Part shown: piece after piece, positions 1-11,792 of the stretch
Layout: each line of letters starts with the position of its first letter
Position numbering within the stretch: the stretch's first letter is position 1
Origin: Paraspadella gotoi
Taxonomy: Eukaryota > Chaetognatha
DNA length: 64,000 nt
NCBI GenBank assembly: GCA_051294375.1
Contig: CM119266.1
Coordinates: 17,602,087-17,666,086 of the forward strand
Reading direction: 5' to 3'
Translations under genes and position numbers: made by a program
The notes under the pieces: generated by a model
Seen by the model: the letters and a program-made list of their open reading frames with translations, nothing else
Told to the model about the DNA's origin: nothing
Databases searched by the model: none

Positions 1-2166
1 GCCATTTTATGTCCGCGACCGATTTCGCTCGCTCATTTTTTGATATTTTTCGTCCTCAGTTTTTTTTTCCTTTTTTTTTTTATTCGCTTTGCTCTTTTTT
101 TTATGGTTTCTGTTTTCGTTTCCTTTATCTTAATCGTTCGTCTTTTTCAAAGTCGCGAGGTCTTTTTTGTGCTTTTTGCGTTTGGATTCCAATCGGCGTT
201 CCGAGGAGAAAATCTAATAAACAGAGATCAATAAGTCCATTAACATTTTAGATTTAAAAGCAATTTGTAAAATAAACTAAAAAAATAAGTAATAAGTGAT
301 GAGAGTTAAGAGAAATTAATATATTTCAACTTTCCAAAAAAAAGAAAATGAGTGAAAAAATTGTATGAGATGAATGATGAAGACATAAAATAAATAAAAA
401 AATTAAAAAAAATTAGGAAGTAATTAGAGCGAAAGAGCAGAAAACAAAGTGTGAAAGGGAAAAACGATGAAGCAGGAAATTGAGAGAAAAAAGGAGAAAA
501 AGGGAGAGCAAAAAAAGGAGCAAAAAGGAGAAGCAAAGTGAAAAGTCACAAAAATTAATGAATCACTGAGTTTTTTCCATTAAAAACGAAGACCTTCGAA
601 GTTTGAAGTTTGAAGAGAGGAGAAATTCTAGTGTTGGAAAAAGACTTCCACTCTCAAATATGTTATATTCATGAAATGTTCTTCACTTCTAAAATTGCCG
701 CCACAAAAGAATGCTCGTTCTCCAAACAATGTTCCTATATGAAAAATATTCTGCATCTCTTCAAGAAACGCTTCACTTTAAAAAAAATGTCTTCACTAAA
801 AAAAAAAATATTTTCAAAAACGGTCTCCGCTCTTAAAAATGTTTTCACTCTCTTAAGACATCGGCAAAAAACGCTTTGTCACTTATTTTACTTTTAAATT
901 TTTATGTTTTAATTGTTTATTCTGTTAGACATTTGTTTGCTTGTTATCAAAACGTTCCACCCGGGAAATGCAGAATATACTTTATAAAAAAAAAGAATTA
1001 AAGGTTTTGTAGGTAAACCATTGGTTTGATTTTCTTAGACCCTCAGGTGTTTGGAATCTTCCAAGTGTTTAACGGTTAATCAAACCCTCATTAATTGGTT
1101 ATCCACAATCTCCGCCTGAGGGTTTTTAAGGCGAAGAAAAGATAAGTGGGATGAGAAAGAAAAGAGAAAGATTAGGGAGGGAGAAAGAAAGAGAGGGAGA
1201 TTATAAAAGAAAAAAACAAAGACAAAAGAAGGAAAAATGTAGGAAGGGAAAAAGAAAGACAGAAAGTTGAGAAGAAATAGTGTGAAAGAATATGGAAAGA
1301 AAAAAAGAAAAAAAAGTGGCAGTCAGAAAATAAAGACTAATACAAAAGAGAAAAACGAAAAAAAAGGAAAATGAAAAGAAAAGAAGAAAAAAGAGAAAAG
1401 AAATAAACGGAGATAAAGAAAGACAGAAGAAGAAAAGAGAGAAGGAAGCGATAGAAAGATGGGGAAAAGGAGATAAATAAAGGAGAGAAAGAAAGCCAGT
1501 GAAACATGAAAAGAAATAAATATGAAAAAGAAAGTATAGGGAGAAAAAGAAAGAAAGGAAAGATGAGAGGAAGAAAAGACAAAATACGAGGGCAATGCAT
1601 ATAAAGAGAGATAAACCGCAGGGTAAATGGAGAGCAGAGAGTGTCCAAAGATTTTTTTTCTTCTCTCTCCCTCTCTTTCTTTTTCTCTTTCCTCTATCGT
1701 TTCTAAGGGAAAGTTTCATTTTTAGCATCCTCCAATGTGCAAAGATATAAAAACAATTAACATCCTGGAGGGACGGTGATATCCCGTATATTAATAGAGT
1801 TATACTAGGCAGAAGGGGTGGTTAAGGGGGGCTGTAAATGACCGCGCCCCACAGAACGATGAAAAGAAGGGCAATTATCAACCCGTTAAACCTTTTCAAT
1901 GATTTTTGAGAATATATGCGACCTCCCGCCGGGAGGAGAGAGAGAGAGAGAGAGAGAGAAGAAGAGAGAGAGAGAGAAGAGAAGAAGAGAGAGAGAGAGA
2001 GAGAAAAAAAATTAGCGGAAAAGTGGAGGGGATTATCTAATATTAAGCAATTTGTTTTTTAATTGTTTTATCTCAACCTGTATTGGAGTAAAATAAAAGT
2101 GAATTAATTTTGTTTATCCTTTTTTTATTTTATTTGTGTGTTTTGTTTCTTGTTTTGTCCGACCAG
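1..2166. other. Low-complexity intergenic DNA
   Basis: No supported gene. The stretch holds a T-rich start (1-130), a purine-rich tract (300-540), degenerate ~30-bp repeats around AAAATGTTTTCACT (640-860), a long G/A-rich block (1,140-1,720) and (GA)n at about 1,937-2,003. Open frames here translate to Phe/Ser/Leu-rich or Lys/Arg/Glu-rich strings that follow directly from the purine bias. A short inverted pair ACCCTCAGG / CCTGAGGGT lies at about 1,040 and 1,115. Confidence 0.7.
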
Positions 2167-2345
2167 ATTGTTATCTTTATCCAACTAGAAATTCAGGAAA
2201 TCCGATTTTGAATGACGAAATTTACAGCGAAGTTCGGATATTGCCAAATTCTGATAATCGAAGAAAAAATCCGTTGACGTTTGGTGTAAATTTAGTGGAA
2301 TTTCGGAAAAACGTTTGTTTCCGTTTCTCTGTCTGTCTTTCCTAG
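2167..2345 (+). CDS. Candidate terminal exon of an unidentified gene
   Basis: A T-rich stretch ends in a good acceptor (TTTTGTCCGACCAG) at 2,166. It is followed by about 58 codons of balanced composition, unlike the low-complexity frames nearby, ending at TAG 2,343-2,345. The reading would start in phase 1, the commonest intron phase in the SEA-like gene of this window. The peptide includes NDEIYSEVRILP, a YxxV-type tyrosine motif that would suit a cytoplasmic tail. No upstream exon was found and no family is recognised. It could be a chance open frame. Confidence 0.25.
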
Positions 2346-3880
2346 GAATTATTAAGGTTTTATTTCTTACTCTAAATATATAAGTTGCAAAAAAATATCG
2401 ATAAAATAGAACAGTACAAAACAACTAGGAAAATAACAATTGCAGTTTATATTTAACCAAGTTATAAAAGGTAACCAATCTGTGTATAAAAAATTTTCAA
2501 TATTATTTCTGTAGAGAGAATAACTTAAGAACCAATGAACAGGGGGGTAAAAAGCTGAAAACATAAACGTTTGACCTAATAAGGCTGGTTCTATCATATA
2601 ATTTTCTTTCTTACTATTCATTTGGGAATAGTTAAAAACGATAAAATTCAAAGCGAGCTTAATTTCTTAAAAAATCGGTAAGAAGAAATCTTTTCAGTTT
2701 AAAATTTTTTTTCCAAAAAAAGGTGATCTAATTTTAAAAAGATTTCTAGCTTTTATCCACAAAAAATTATATAAGAAAAAAACTAGAATGAATCAAAAGG
2801 TATCGACTGATTTTATTTAAACTTTCTTTTTAATGATATCTGTTAATTGGATGAAACATAACTCTTTAAAGTAATATAATAAAAAAAAAAAAAGATTCTG
2901 ACTTTTGCTAAATTTTTGATGTTATAATTAGGAAATTCATATAGTTTAATTATAACATTTAAGGATGAATATGAAATTAATAAATAATATAAGTTTTGTT
3001 TCTGAAGAATAGAATTAGGTTGATTTGTCTGCTTTAGTAAATATAAAAATATTAGTCTTGTAAAGCTTTGTTCAATGAGGCTTAAACCTAAAAATTATAG
3101 CTTTACAGTAAAAAATAAAAAATTGGAATTTAGTAAAATACTTTCTAATGCAATAAAATAAGATATATTAATATTTAGGGGTCACTAAATTTTTTTTTCA
3201 TATTATTAAATTTTTGTTTCGCTAAATAAGAGATAGAAATTTTTTTGCCACTTTCCCGTGCCAAAGAAAAATTAATGACTATCACTTATTCAAATTCCTT
3301 TGAGATAGACCCTTAAGCTTATGATTCATTTATCACTGGTCCCTTTAAGGACTTAACTTAGTTTAGTTAGTTTTGAATTAGTTTTGGAATTTCATCTACT
3401 TTTGAGAGCTTGTATTCAATCTTAGTACTTACTTCTTTACCCTCCTTATCTTTAACCCTTTTTTTATTTCGAACTTAAATATAATAAGAGATCAAAATTT
3501 TTACCAGTCCGGGTTTCGGTTAAACTCTATTTGTAAACTTAAAAGAGATAATTTTGTTAACGAAACTATGACACCAAAAAAAAATTCTCGCTTGAACTGT
3601 TACAATAAATGAGTTGTTTGTACTTGAAAATGTTTGTTTAAATGTATTTCAAAACGTTTATAAGTTTTAGTTTTTAGTTTTTCTCCACTCTTTCGTTTTT
3701 CTGACTCAAACCAACATTTTTTTTTTCGCCTTCAGAAATATATAATATTAATTTAAACTTAAAAAAAGTAAACTTTTTTCTTAATTTCAGCGAAAAAAAG
3801 AAGAAAAATTTAATTTAGCGAATCCAAGCGAATTAAACGCGTAAATGTTTAATTGAGCGACGGACTCGCTCTCTTCCCTC
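2346..3880. other. AT-rich intergenic stretch without recognisable genes
   Basis: Only short AT-biased frames and homopolymers are visible. No gene, RNA or clear repeat could be supported. Confidence 0.6.
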
Positions 3881-3882
<2 letters not shown>

Positions 3883-3920
<38 letters not shown>

Positions 3921-4042
3921 CTCGCTCTCTCTCTCTGCTCGCTCTCTCCTCTCTCTCTCTCTCTATCTANNNNNNNNNNNNNNNNNNNNNNNNNTCTCTC
4001 TCTCTCTTTCTGTCCCTCTCTCTCTCTCTCCCTCTCTCCACG
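3883..4042. repeat. (CT)n microsatellite interrupted by a 25-N gap
   Basis: A CT dinucleotide tract with occasional CG interruptions. Bases 3,970-3,994 are exactly 25 N, a fixed-size gap placed inside the repeat. Ser/Leu frames on + and Arg/Glu frames on - are repeat translations. Confidence 0.9.
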
Positions 4043-4560
4043 CGTGGCGCGTCCCATAAAAGGGGAGAATCCACTCGACCGCATTTTCTCTCGATGACTC
4101 CATCTCTATCTTTTTTTTTCTTTCATAACCGATATATATACAGAAATCGTCGCTCCTAAGAGTTTCGACAATTTAATTATATTTTTTCAGGTTATTTAAT
4201 TTAATTATTATTTTAATTTGATTATTATCCTTTTGGTCTTTGCTCTACAAACGGCCAAAACGGTCACGCTCGACAGCGAAGAAAACGTTTTTTGACGATT
4301 TTTTTAAAAATTGTATTAAAAAGATTTTAAAACAAATTAAAAATCCTTTTTTCCCCAAAAAAAATTAAATTAAAAACCCTCGAACCAGCCTAATAAAGGA
4401 ATCCATTAAAGATACAGTCCACCTTAATAAAGTGTCTCCTGATTGAACTTTTCAATTTTTTTTTCCTTTTTCCGATATTAGACTAATGATTTGTAATGAT
4501 AAACTTTTCATTTTCTTTTATTTTCGGCGAGAAAAGTAATGGCTTTTTTTTTTTAAACTT

Positions 4561-5043
4561 TTTGGTTTTTTGAAGTTGAGTAGAAAAGAAGGAGGGAGAA
4601 AAATAAAAAAGTGAGAGAAAAAAGAAGATTAAAAATGATCCGGTAGGAAATGGAGAGAAAAAATGAGAGACAGAAAAGAGGAGGAAAAAGATAGGAGGAA
4701 AGAGAAGAGGGTTGAGTAAAGCAGAAAATGACAAGAAAATGATAGTAAAAAGAACAAAAAGAAAAGAATAGACAGGAAAAGAAAAGAAAGTTAGGATAAA
4801 AAGAAAAGAAGCGAAAAAAGCAAAAGAAACGAAAAGAAAAGAAAAGAGAGGAGAAAAGAAGAGAAGAGAAGAGAAGAGAAGAGAAGAGAAGAGAAAAGTA
4901 AAGAAAAAAGAAAAGAAAAGAAAAGAAAAGAAAAGCTTGTGAAAAGAAGAAGAGAAGAGAAGAGAAAAGTAAAGGAAAAAGAAAAAAAGAAAAGAAAAGA
5001 AAAAGAAAAGAAAAGAAAAAGAAAAGAAAAGAAAAGCTTGTGA
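4561..5043. repeat. Homopurine tract (GAAAA/GAGAA)n
   Basis: About 480 bp of nearly pure purine on +, with tandem GAGAA units at 4,850-4,890 and GAAAA units near 4,910-4,935 and 4,990-5,035. The segment AAAAGCTTGTGAAAAG occurs twice (about 4,932 and 5,034), so the tract contains an internal duplication of about 100 bp. The long minus-strand Phe/Ser/Leu frames are its translation. Confidence 0.85.
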
Positions 5044-5641
5044 AAAGTTAAAACAAACAATATAAACCAATGAGCCTAAGGAAGGAAAGAATTGAAAATA
5101 AAGACTGAAAAGTTAAAATTTAATTATGAAATCTTAAAAATGAACTTAAAGATAAAAAGAAATGATGTAACGATCAGTAATATTGTTTTTGTCAAATTTA
5201 AAAGAATAAAAATTTAAAAAATCGACGGATCGAGATTCGGCCTTTTTATCCAATAGCTTATATTTGAAATTAAGTTTTTTCAGGTTATAAAGTTTAGATT
5301 AAAAAATTGGATAAAGGTTATGAATTAGTTTATGAATTAGGATTAGGAATTCGGTTAAATATAAATTTAGGGAATTAAGTTAGGAAATTAGAATTTATGG
5401 ACAGGAAATAAGGTTAAGGGTAAGTTTCAGAGGTTAGGGTTAAATATTAAAGATTAAAATTAAAGAATAGGTTAGGGTTAAAGTTATTGAAAAAGATTAT
5501 GGTTAAAATTAAATTCAAGAATTACGAACAGAAATGGGGCGCTTTTAGAAAATAGTGCCCGAATGAGGCTGAAAAAGTCGATGTGAAGTTGAGAATAACT
5601 TTTAAGTAAGTAATGATTAAAAAGAAACGAGGTGAAAAAAA

Positions 5642-5718
<77 letters not shown>

Positions 5719-5792
5719 GGAGCTGATGAGTTTTGCCAAACCGATTTTGAGGGTAAGTTTAAATCGAGGAAAGTTTCTTTGGCTGAGAAAAT

Positions 5793-6028
5793 NNNNNNNN
5801 NNNNNNNNNNNNNNNNNNNNNNNNNNNNNNNNNNNNNNNNNNNNNNNNNNNNNNNNNNNNNNNNNNNNNNNNNNNNNNNNNNNNNNNNNNNNNNNNNNNN
5901 NNNNNNNNNNNNNNNNNNNNNNNNNNNNNNNNNNNNNNNNNNNNNNNNNNNNNNNNNNNNNNNNNNNNNNNNNNNNNNNNNNNNNNNNNNNNNNNNNNNN
6001 NNNNNNNNNNNNNNNNNNNNNNNNNNNN
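5793..6028. other. Assembly gap, 236 N
   Basis: A run of N followed by a GA tract. The second copy (7,306-7,490) shows what the missing part probably contains: a short AT-rich stretch and (GA)n. Confidence 0.95.
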
Positions 6029-6230
6029 AGAGAGAGAGAGAAAGAAAGACGCTTAGGACATAGTAGCACCTGGTTATTATTTCTCAACAAGTTTTTTTTC
6101 TCGGCCGAGAAAGATTGAAACAGAGAGACACAGAGAGACAGAGAGAAACAGATAGAGAAAAAGAGAGTGAGAGAGAATCTTTAAATCAGGTTTGATTTTT
6201 CGCAGATTTTTTTTTCCAAGAGAAAAAAAA

Positions 6231-6415
6231 NNNNNNNNNNNNNNNNNNNNNNNNNNNNNNNNNNNNNNNNNNNNNNNNNNNNNNNNNNNNNNNNNNNNNN
6301 NNNNNNNNNNNNNNNNNNNNNNNNNNNNNNNNNNNNNNNNNNNNNNNNNNNNNNNNNNNNNNNNNNNNNNNNNNNNNNNNNNNNNNNNNNNNNNNNNNNN
6401 NNNNNNNNNNNNNNN
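6231..6415. other. Assembly gap, 185 N
   Basis: A run of N bounded by poly-A and (GA)n. The equivalent interval in the second copy (about 7,690-7,895) contains GA repeats. Confidence 0.95.
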
Positions 6416-6857
6416 GAGAGAGAGAGAGAGAGAGAGAGAGAGAGCAGAATCAGAACAAAAGAAGTGAAAAAATCGAACAAAGAATAATGAAGTTAGAAGA
6501 CAGACTCACAAACAGCAAAACAGGCCCGTCAGACAGACAAATATTCAAAAAGACAGACTGTGACAGATAGACAGAAATTCAGCAACCTTCCGTTATGCGT
6601 CTAGTTTGTTATTTTTAGTGTGAATATGAAATTAAACAAAAGGATACATATATATATACCAAAGGCGTGAAAATCAAATTAACCATGAAACTATAAACAA
6701 ACAATAAATCATAAAAATATAATGAATCTTTTTTTGAAAAAAAAAGAAACCAAAAAAATTCTGATTTTGTTTTGACGCAAACGTTTTTCGTCGTCGCGCG
6801 CTCCGCCCATTGGGATCGAGACAGCGGGGGAGTCAGAGAGAGAGAGAGAGAGCCCCA

Positions 6858-7175
6858 TAAATTTTAGGGAATTAAGGTTTTAGAAATTAGAATTTATGGA
6901 CAGGAAATAAGGTTATAAGGTAAGTTCAAGAGGTTAGGGGGTTAAATTATTAAAGATTAAAATTAAAGGAATAGGTAATAGGGTTAAAGTTAAATTGAAA
7001 AGATTATGGTTAATTAAAATTAAATTCAAGAATTAGAACAGAAATTGTGGGCGCTTTGTAGAAAATTAGTGTCCCGAATTGAGTTGCTGAAAAAGTCGAT
7101 GTGAAGTTGGAAAATAACTTTTTAAGGTAAGTAATGATTAAAAAGAAACGAGGTGAAAAAAAAGCGGCGGCGCAG

Positions 7176-7206
<31 letters not shown>

Positions 7207-7409
7207 CGGCGGGCGGCGGCGGCGCGCGGCAGGCGAGCCTGAATGAGTTTGCCAAACCGATTTTGAGGGGTAAGTTTAAATCGAGGAAAGTTTCTTTGGC
7301 TGAGAAAAATTCATTCGTTTCTAAATTTTTTTTCTTTTTTTAAAAAAATTTTCATTTGGGAAAAAGTAAAAAAACGGGTTTCGGAAAGAGAGAGAGAGAG
7401 AGACGAACG

Positions 7410-7454
<45 letters not shown>

Positions 7455-7823
7455 CGAAGGAGAGAGAAGAGAGAGATGAGGAGAGAGAGAGAGAGAGAAA
7501 GAAAGACGCTTAGGACATAGTAGGCACCTGGTTATTATTTCTTCAACAAGTTTTTTTTTTCTCGGCCCGAGAAAGATTGAACAGAGAGACACAGAGAGAC
7601 AGAGAGAAACAGATAGAGAAAAAAGAGCGTGAGAGAGAATCTTTTAAATCAGGTTTGATTTTTCGCAGATTTTTTTTTCCAAGAGGGAAAAAAAAAAACT
7701 TGTTAATGATTGTCATTAAAAGAAGAGAAAAAAAGGAGGGAAAATGAGCGCATCATGAAGAGAGAGAGAGAGAGAGAGAGAAGAGAGAGAGGAGAGAGAG
7801 AGACGAGAGAGAGGTAGGAGATT

Positions 7824-7863
<40 letters not shown>

Positions 7864-8400
7864 AGGAGAGAGAGACGAGAGAGAGAGAGAGAGAGAGGAG
7901 CAGAATCAGAACAAAAGAAGTGAAAAATCGAACAAAAGGAATTAATGAAGTTAGAATACAGACTTCACAAACAGCAAAAAACAGCCCGGTCAGACAGGAC
8001 AAATATTCAAAAAGACAGGGACTGTTGACAGATAGACAGGAAATTCAGCAACCTTCCGTTATGCGTCTAGTTTGTTATTTTTAGTGTGTATATTATGAGG
8101 ATTAAAGCCAAAGAGGACTGACATTATAATATATATCCAAAGGCTAGTTTGAAATATCAATAATTAAGCTTCTCCTCATGAAACTATAAACAACATCTAA
8201 TGCAATATCATAAAAATGATGAATTAATCTTTTTTTTGAAAAAAAAGAAGAAACTCGAATGAAAATTCTGATTTGTTTTGACTGGCAGAACGTTTTTCGT
8301 CGTCGCGCGCGCTGTTGGATGTCCGTTGCTCCAATTGGGGATCGAGACAGCGGCGAGTCATGAAGAGGAGAAGACAGGAGAGAGAGAGAGAGAGAGAGAG
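6858..8400 (+). repeat. 1.5-kb tandem duplication, copy 2
   Basis: The second copy of 5,362-6,857, colinear but with many 1-2 bp insertions, such as extra bases in the GGGGCGC motif and in homopolymers. That is the difference pattern expected of uncorrected long reads. Here the GA tracts are sequenced where copy 1 has N. No coding capacity was seen. Confidence 0.85.
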
Positions 8401-8469
8401 ATGAGAGGAGAGAGAAGAGAGAGGAGATGAGGGAGAGAGATGACGTAGATGAGAGAGGACGCGTCGCTA

Positions 8470-8494
8470 NNNNNNNNNNNNNNNNNNNNNNNNN
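8470..8494. other. 25-N scaffold gap
   Basis: Exactly 25 N, following a degraded GA tract. It matches the size of the gaps at 3,970, 18,800 and 51,778, so it is probably a fixed-length contig join. Confidence 0.95.
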
Positions 8495-9120
8495 TTACTT
8501 TTTTTTTTTGATCATGCGAATCGACAAAGAGGGATTTCTGTCAACGGCCATTAATGACTCCGGGCTAAAGAGATAATCCAACTTGATCAAAAATTAATGG
8601 AAGTTAGTTTATAATTAACGTTAAGCTAATTAGATTTAAATTAATTAAACTAATTATAATTAACGTTAAGCTAATTTAAATATTTTTGAAAATCTTTAAG
8701 ACGTAAGGTCGCTTCCGTTCGAAGGATGGAAGACGATTCCGTAAACAACATCAATTACAACATCAAGGACATAACATAAAGTGACGCGGGGACGACGAAG
8801 ACGAGAAAGATGACGACGACGACGACGACGACGACGACGATCACGACGAAGATAATAACGAGAACGATGACGACTATAATGACTGCGACGACGACGACGA
8901 CGACGACGAAATTTCCATAAATTCATCTTTTCGCTTCGTTTGTTTCTCGATTTCACTTCCGGTTTTTTTTTTTTTTTTTTTTTTCTTCTTTTTTTTCTTT
9001 TCGTGGACTTTCAGTTTTGCCGCGAGTAATTTCGGAGGAACTCTCAACTCTATATGTCACTTTTCGGTCTGTCGGTCGGTTGGTGGTCTGTTAATCTATC
9101 CTAATTAGTAGTTAGTACTT
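8495..9120. other. Intergenic DNA with (GAC)n and poly-T
   Basis: Holds TTAATT-rich DNA, a (GAC)n/(CGA)n microsatellite at about 8,810-8,910 and a poly-T run at about 8,967-9,000. The Arg-rich minus-strand frame is microsatellite translation. Confidence 0.7.
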
Positions 9121-9212
9121 ATGAAATTGGTACATTATAAAAATTATCCATTCATTTAATAAATAAGCTATCTTGTCCCTGCACAGGCTTTGGTGGTTTA
9201 AGGCCTCCATCA
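9121..9212 (-). repeat. Dispersed ~100-bp repeat, reverse copy
   Basis: Read on the minus strand it gives TGATGGAGGCCTTAAACCAC, then AAGCCTGT, AGATAGCTTATTTATTAAAT, GAATGGATAATTT and ACCAATTTCAT. The same order of blocks occurs at 28,568-28,675 and 46,289-46,389, and in altered form at 17,131 and 24,696. It has no coding capacity. A short interspersed or miniature transposable element is likely. Confidence 0.8.
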
Positions 9213-9969
9213 CTCTTATGTTTTAAATACATACTTTGGATAATTGTACATCAATTAAGTTGATATTTGGTAGAAAGTTATGGTACCGACCTTTAATGTG
9301 AGTGAATATGTATCATAATTTCAAGTCAGGTGATCACTGAAATAAAAGGTCAGAATTTGTTAAGCACTTGCACTTACATGTAAACTGTATACTATACAGT
9401 GTATACTATACAGTGTATAGTATAGTATTGTATTGTATAGTCATGTAACTACAGAAAACTATGGTCACTAAATCAGAAAGTAAATGCAGCAAATTTTATA
9501 TAATTTTAATGGTTTTACCTAATATTTAAAGCGGAAATAAAAATCTATGAGGTGCTTTCTCAAAAGACAGTAATTGCGCCTTAAACTTTTCTGTTTTTGT
9601 TTCATTTTTTAAGGATAAATATGAACTTTTGAGAGCAGGTCGAGTTAAAACTGATTAGGTTTAAGGCAAAGATTTGTTAAGAATATAAAGATAGCTTGAA
9701 TGAAACATATATTTAGATCGACTTTTTTTTAAATAATAGAAAACTTACAAAAACGAATTATATATTATTTTAAGGGCAAAGACGCTTCTAGAAAATATGT
9801 TTCTCGCATTAATAAAGGCAAACTGTTTAAGGCAAAGATTCCAACCGGTTATCTTATTAAGGGCAAAGATCTCGATCATTAAGGGCAGAGAAAAGTGTAG
9901 AGGCGAAGAGAGGCTTCCACTCGAAAAGGGGTTGAAGCGGAGAGAGAGAGAGGGAGAAAGAGAGCGAGA

Positions 9970-10006
<37 letters not shown>

Positions 10007-10292
10007 ATCTTCGAGGAGGTCGAACTTACCTTTTAAGCAAAGGAGGTCATTTTTCATTCTCAGGACTTTCCCCGAGTTTTTTTCTAGCTTCAGGTTAAAT
10101 TTAGGCCGAAACCATTTTTTCTCGAACTTCCGATTAAAAGAAAAGCTTTTTTTTGGAAGCTTATTAGTTTGGATTGCAAAAGCTTTTTGGAGGCTTATGA
10201 ATTGCGAACGGGGGGGCAGCTTTGTGAGCTCATTAGTTTGAATCAGAATAAGAATACTACAAAGAACAATATGTAGTTTTCTGTTGGAGTTT
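9213..10292. other. Intergenic DNA with GA tract
   Basis: Contains TATACTATACAGTG-type palindromic units (about 9,390-9,440) and (GA)n at about 9,940-10,003. A GGGCAAAGA word recurs near 9,773, 9,860 and 9,880 (AAGGGCAAAGA, AAGGGCAGAGA). No gene is supported. Confidence 0.6.
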
Positions 10293-10383
10293 GCTTAGGT
10301 TTAGATTTAGGTTTAGGTTTAGGTTTAGGTTTAGGTTTAGGTTTAGGTTTAGGTTTAGGTTTAGGTTTGGGTTTAGGTTTTAG
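10293..10383 (+). repeat. (TTTAGG)n hexamer array
   Basis: About 15 tandem TTTAGG units with a few variants (TTAGAT, TTTGGG). It is telomere-like in form but is not the common metazoan TTAGGG, and it lies between unrelated unique sequences. Confidence 0.9.
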
Positions 10384-10437
10384 TAAAACGTTTACCTATT
10401 ACTATTAATTAGTATTAGTATTAGTATTAGGCGGATA

Positions 10438-10585
10438 GGCACACCTTTTTTATAACTACTACGTCTAAATAATGCTTAATAAATTATGTATTAATATCCT
10501 AAATAGGTGCAGATTTTTTTAACTACTACGTCTAAATTAGGCTTAATAAATTATGTAGTATTATCCTAAATGGTGGAGATTTTCA
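10438..10585 (+). repeat. ~70-bp tandem duplication
   Basis: Two neighbouring copies share AACTACTACGTCTAAAT, TTAATAAATTATGTA and ATCCTAAAT, beginning near 10,455 and 10,518. They differ by scattered substitutions, so this is a genuine diverged duplication. Confidence 0.75.
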
Positions 10586-11257
10586 AAGTTTTTTTTCTGA
10601 AATGTACTTCAATATATTTGATTGCCTTCTGCTGAGATGGAGAAAAGGAACAACGACGAAAACGAGAACAGTACAGCGATGAGGTTAGAAGGAAAACATT
10701 GATTGTTTACATTAGAGACAGTGACGGTTACATTAGTGACGACGAAGACAATGACGACGACGACGACGACGACGACGACAGCGGCGACAACAAAAAATAC
10801 GACGACCTCAAGTCTGATTGTTTTGACCTTTTGTTCTTTCGATTCGTTTCACCGAATAACAAATTCGTGTTCGATCAATTTTCTATTTAGCGAAGCTTTT
10901 TTTTCCGAGTTTAGCAAACATATTCCATTTATAACGAATTCGGTTTCCAGTTGGTAAACGAAATTTATTTATTTGTTGTAGTTTTATATATCCTTTTTTT
11001 GTATTTTTTATTTTATTTGAAAATTGTATAAGTTTTCGTCATAAATTATTAAAAAGGTCGATGACACTTTTACGTCTGGAAAATAAAATAGAAAGACGAA
11101 AAGATGTAGTGCTTACTGGAACGAAAAAAATCCTTTTGTAATTGTAATATTTTGTTTCTGTTTGTTAAATAGTTTCGGTTATTTTTGATCTGTGACGGCA
11201 AAAACTTTTTCATATTTTTTTTAATAAAAGAAAGGAATGTAAAATAATTAACGATGA
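10586..11257. other. Intergenic DNA with (GAC)n
   Basis: A (GAC)n tract at about 10,738-10,792 gives poly-Asp and poly-Thr frames. The rest is AT-rich. No gene is supported. Confidence 0.6.
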
Positions 11258-11714
11258 AAAAAAAAGAAAATTAATTCATCAATATTTTTTACAAATAATA
11301 TTAAATGAATGGATAATTGATATATTGGTTGAACCAATTTCATTAAAAGAAAAAACATAATAGGAAGGAAATACGAAAGAATAATAACAAAAGATAAGAT
11401 AAAAAAAAGATAAAAGAAAGAAATGAATTAGTAAACACAATAAAAAAATAAAATATAAAAAAACAAAACAGAAAAACTAATGAAAAGAAACAAAAAAAAG
11501 GTAAAATATAAAAAAAGAAAAAAGAAAAACTAATAAAAAAGAAAAAAAACTAAGAAGAAACTAAGAAAAAAAAAGACAAACAAGAAAATCTCAACAAAAC
11601 AAATTTTTTTTAAAAAAAATACGGAAGTCAAAACGAATAATAAAAAAAATATGAAAGAAAAAAAAATGAAATAAAAGAAATCGAACTCAATCAAAACTAA
11701 GCTCACGACCTCGT

Positions 11715-11792
<78 letters not shown>

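Larger units (their letters stand above)
5362..6857 (+). repeat. 1.5-kb tandem duplication, copy 1
   Basis: Matches 6,858-8,400 in the same order. Shared landmarks are a TTAGGG/TTAAGG-rich leader, an ATGGGGCGCTTTTAG motif (5,533 against 7,041), a (GGC)n run (5,642-5,717 against 7,164-7,225), the segment GATTTTGAGGGTAAGTTTAA, a GA tract and a CAGAGAGACACAGAGAGAC block. Two unsequenced blocks lie inside: 5,793-6,028 (236 N) and 6,231-6,415 (185 N). Poly-Gly and poly-Ala frames over the GGC run are not genes. Confidence 0.85.

Noticed and set aside
1201-1728. Long minus-strand Phe/Ser/Leu open frames, as also at 4,483-5,070 and 13,145-13,402
   Set aside because: They are translations of homopurine/homopyrimidine DNA. 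No stop codons arise because the sequence is almost two-letter. No signal, domain or splice context supports them.
5632-5720. Poly-Gly / poly-Ala frame resembling a trinucleotide-expansion protein
   Set aside because: It is a (GGC)n tract beside N blocks, and the duplicate at 7,164 is shifted and interrupted. No flanking coding sequence.
10699-10890. Acidic frame with poly-Asp
   Set aside because: A (GAC)n microsatellite with no supporting flanks; composition changes to AT-rich noise immediately after.
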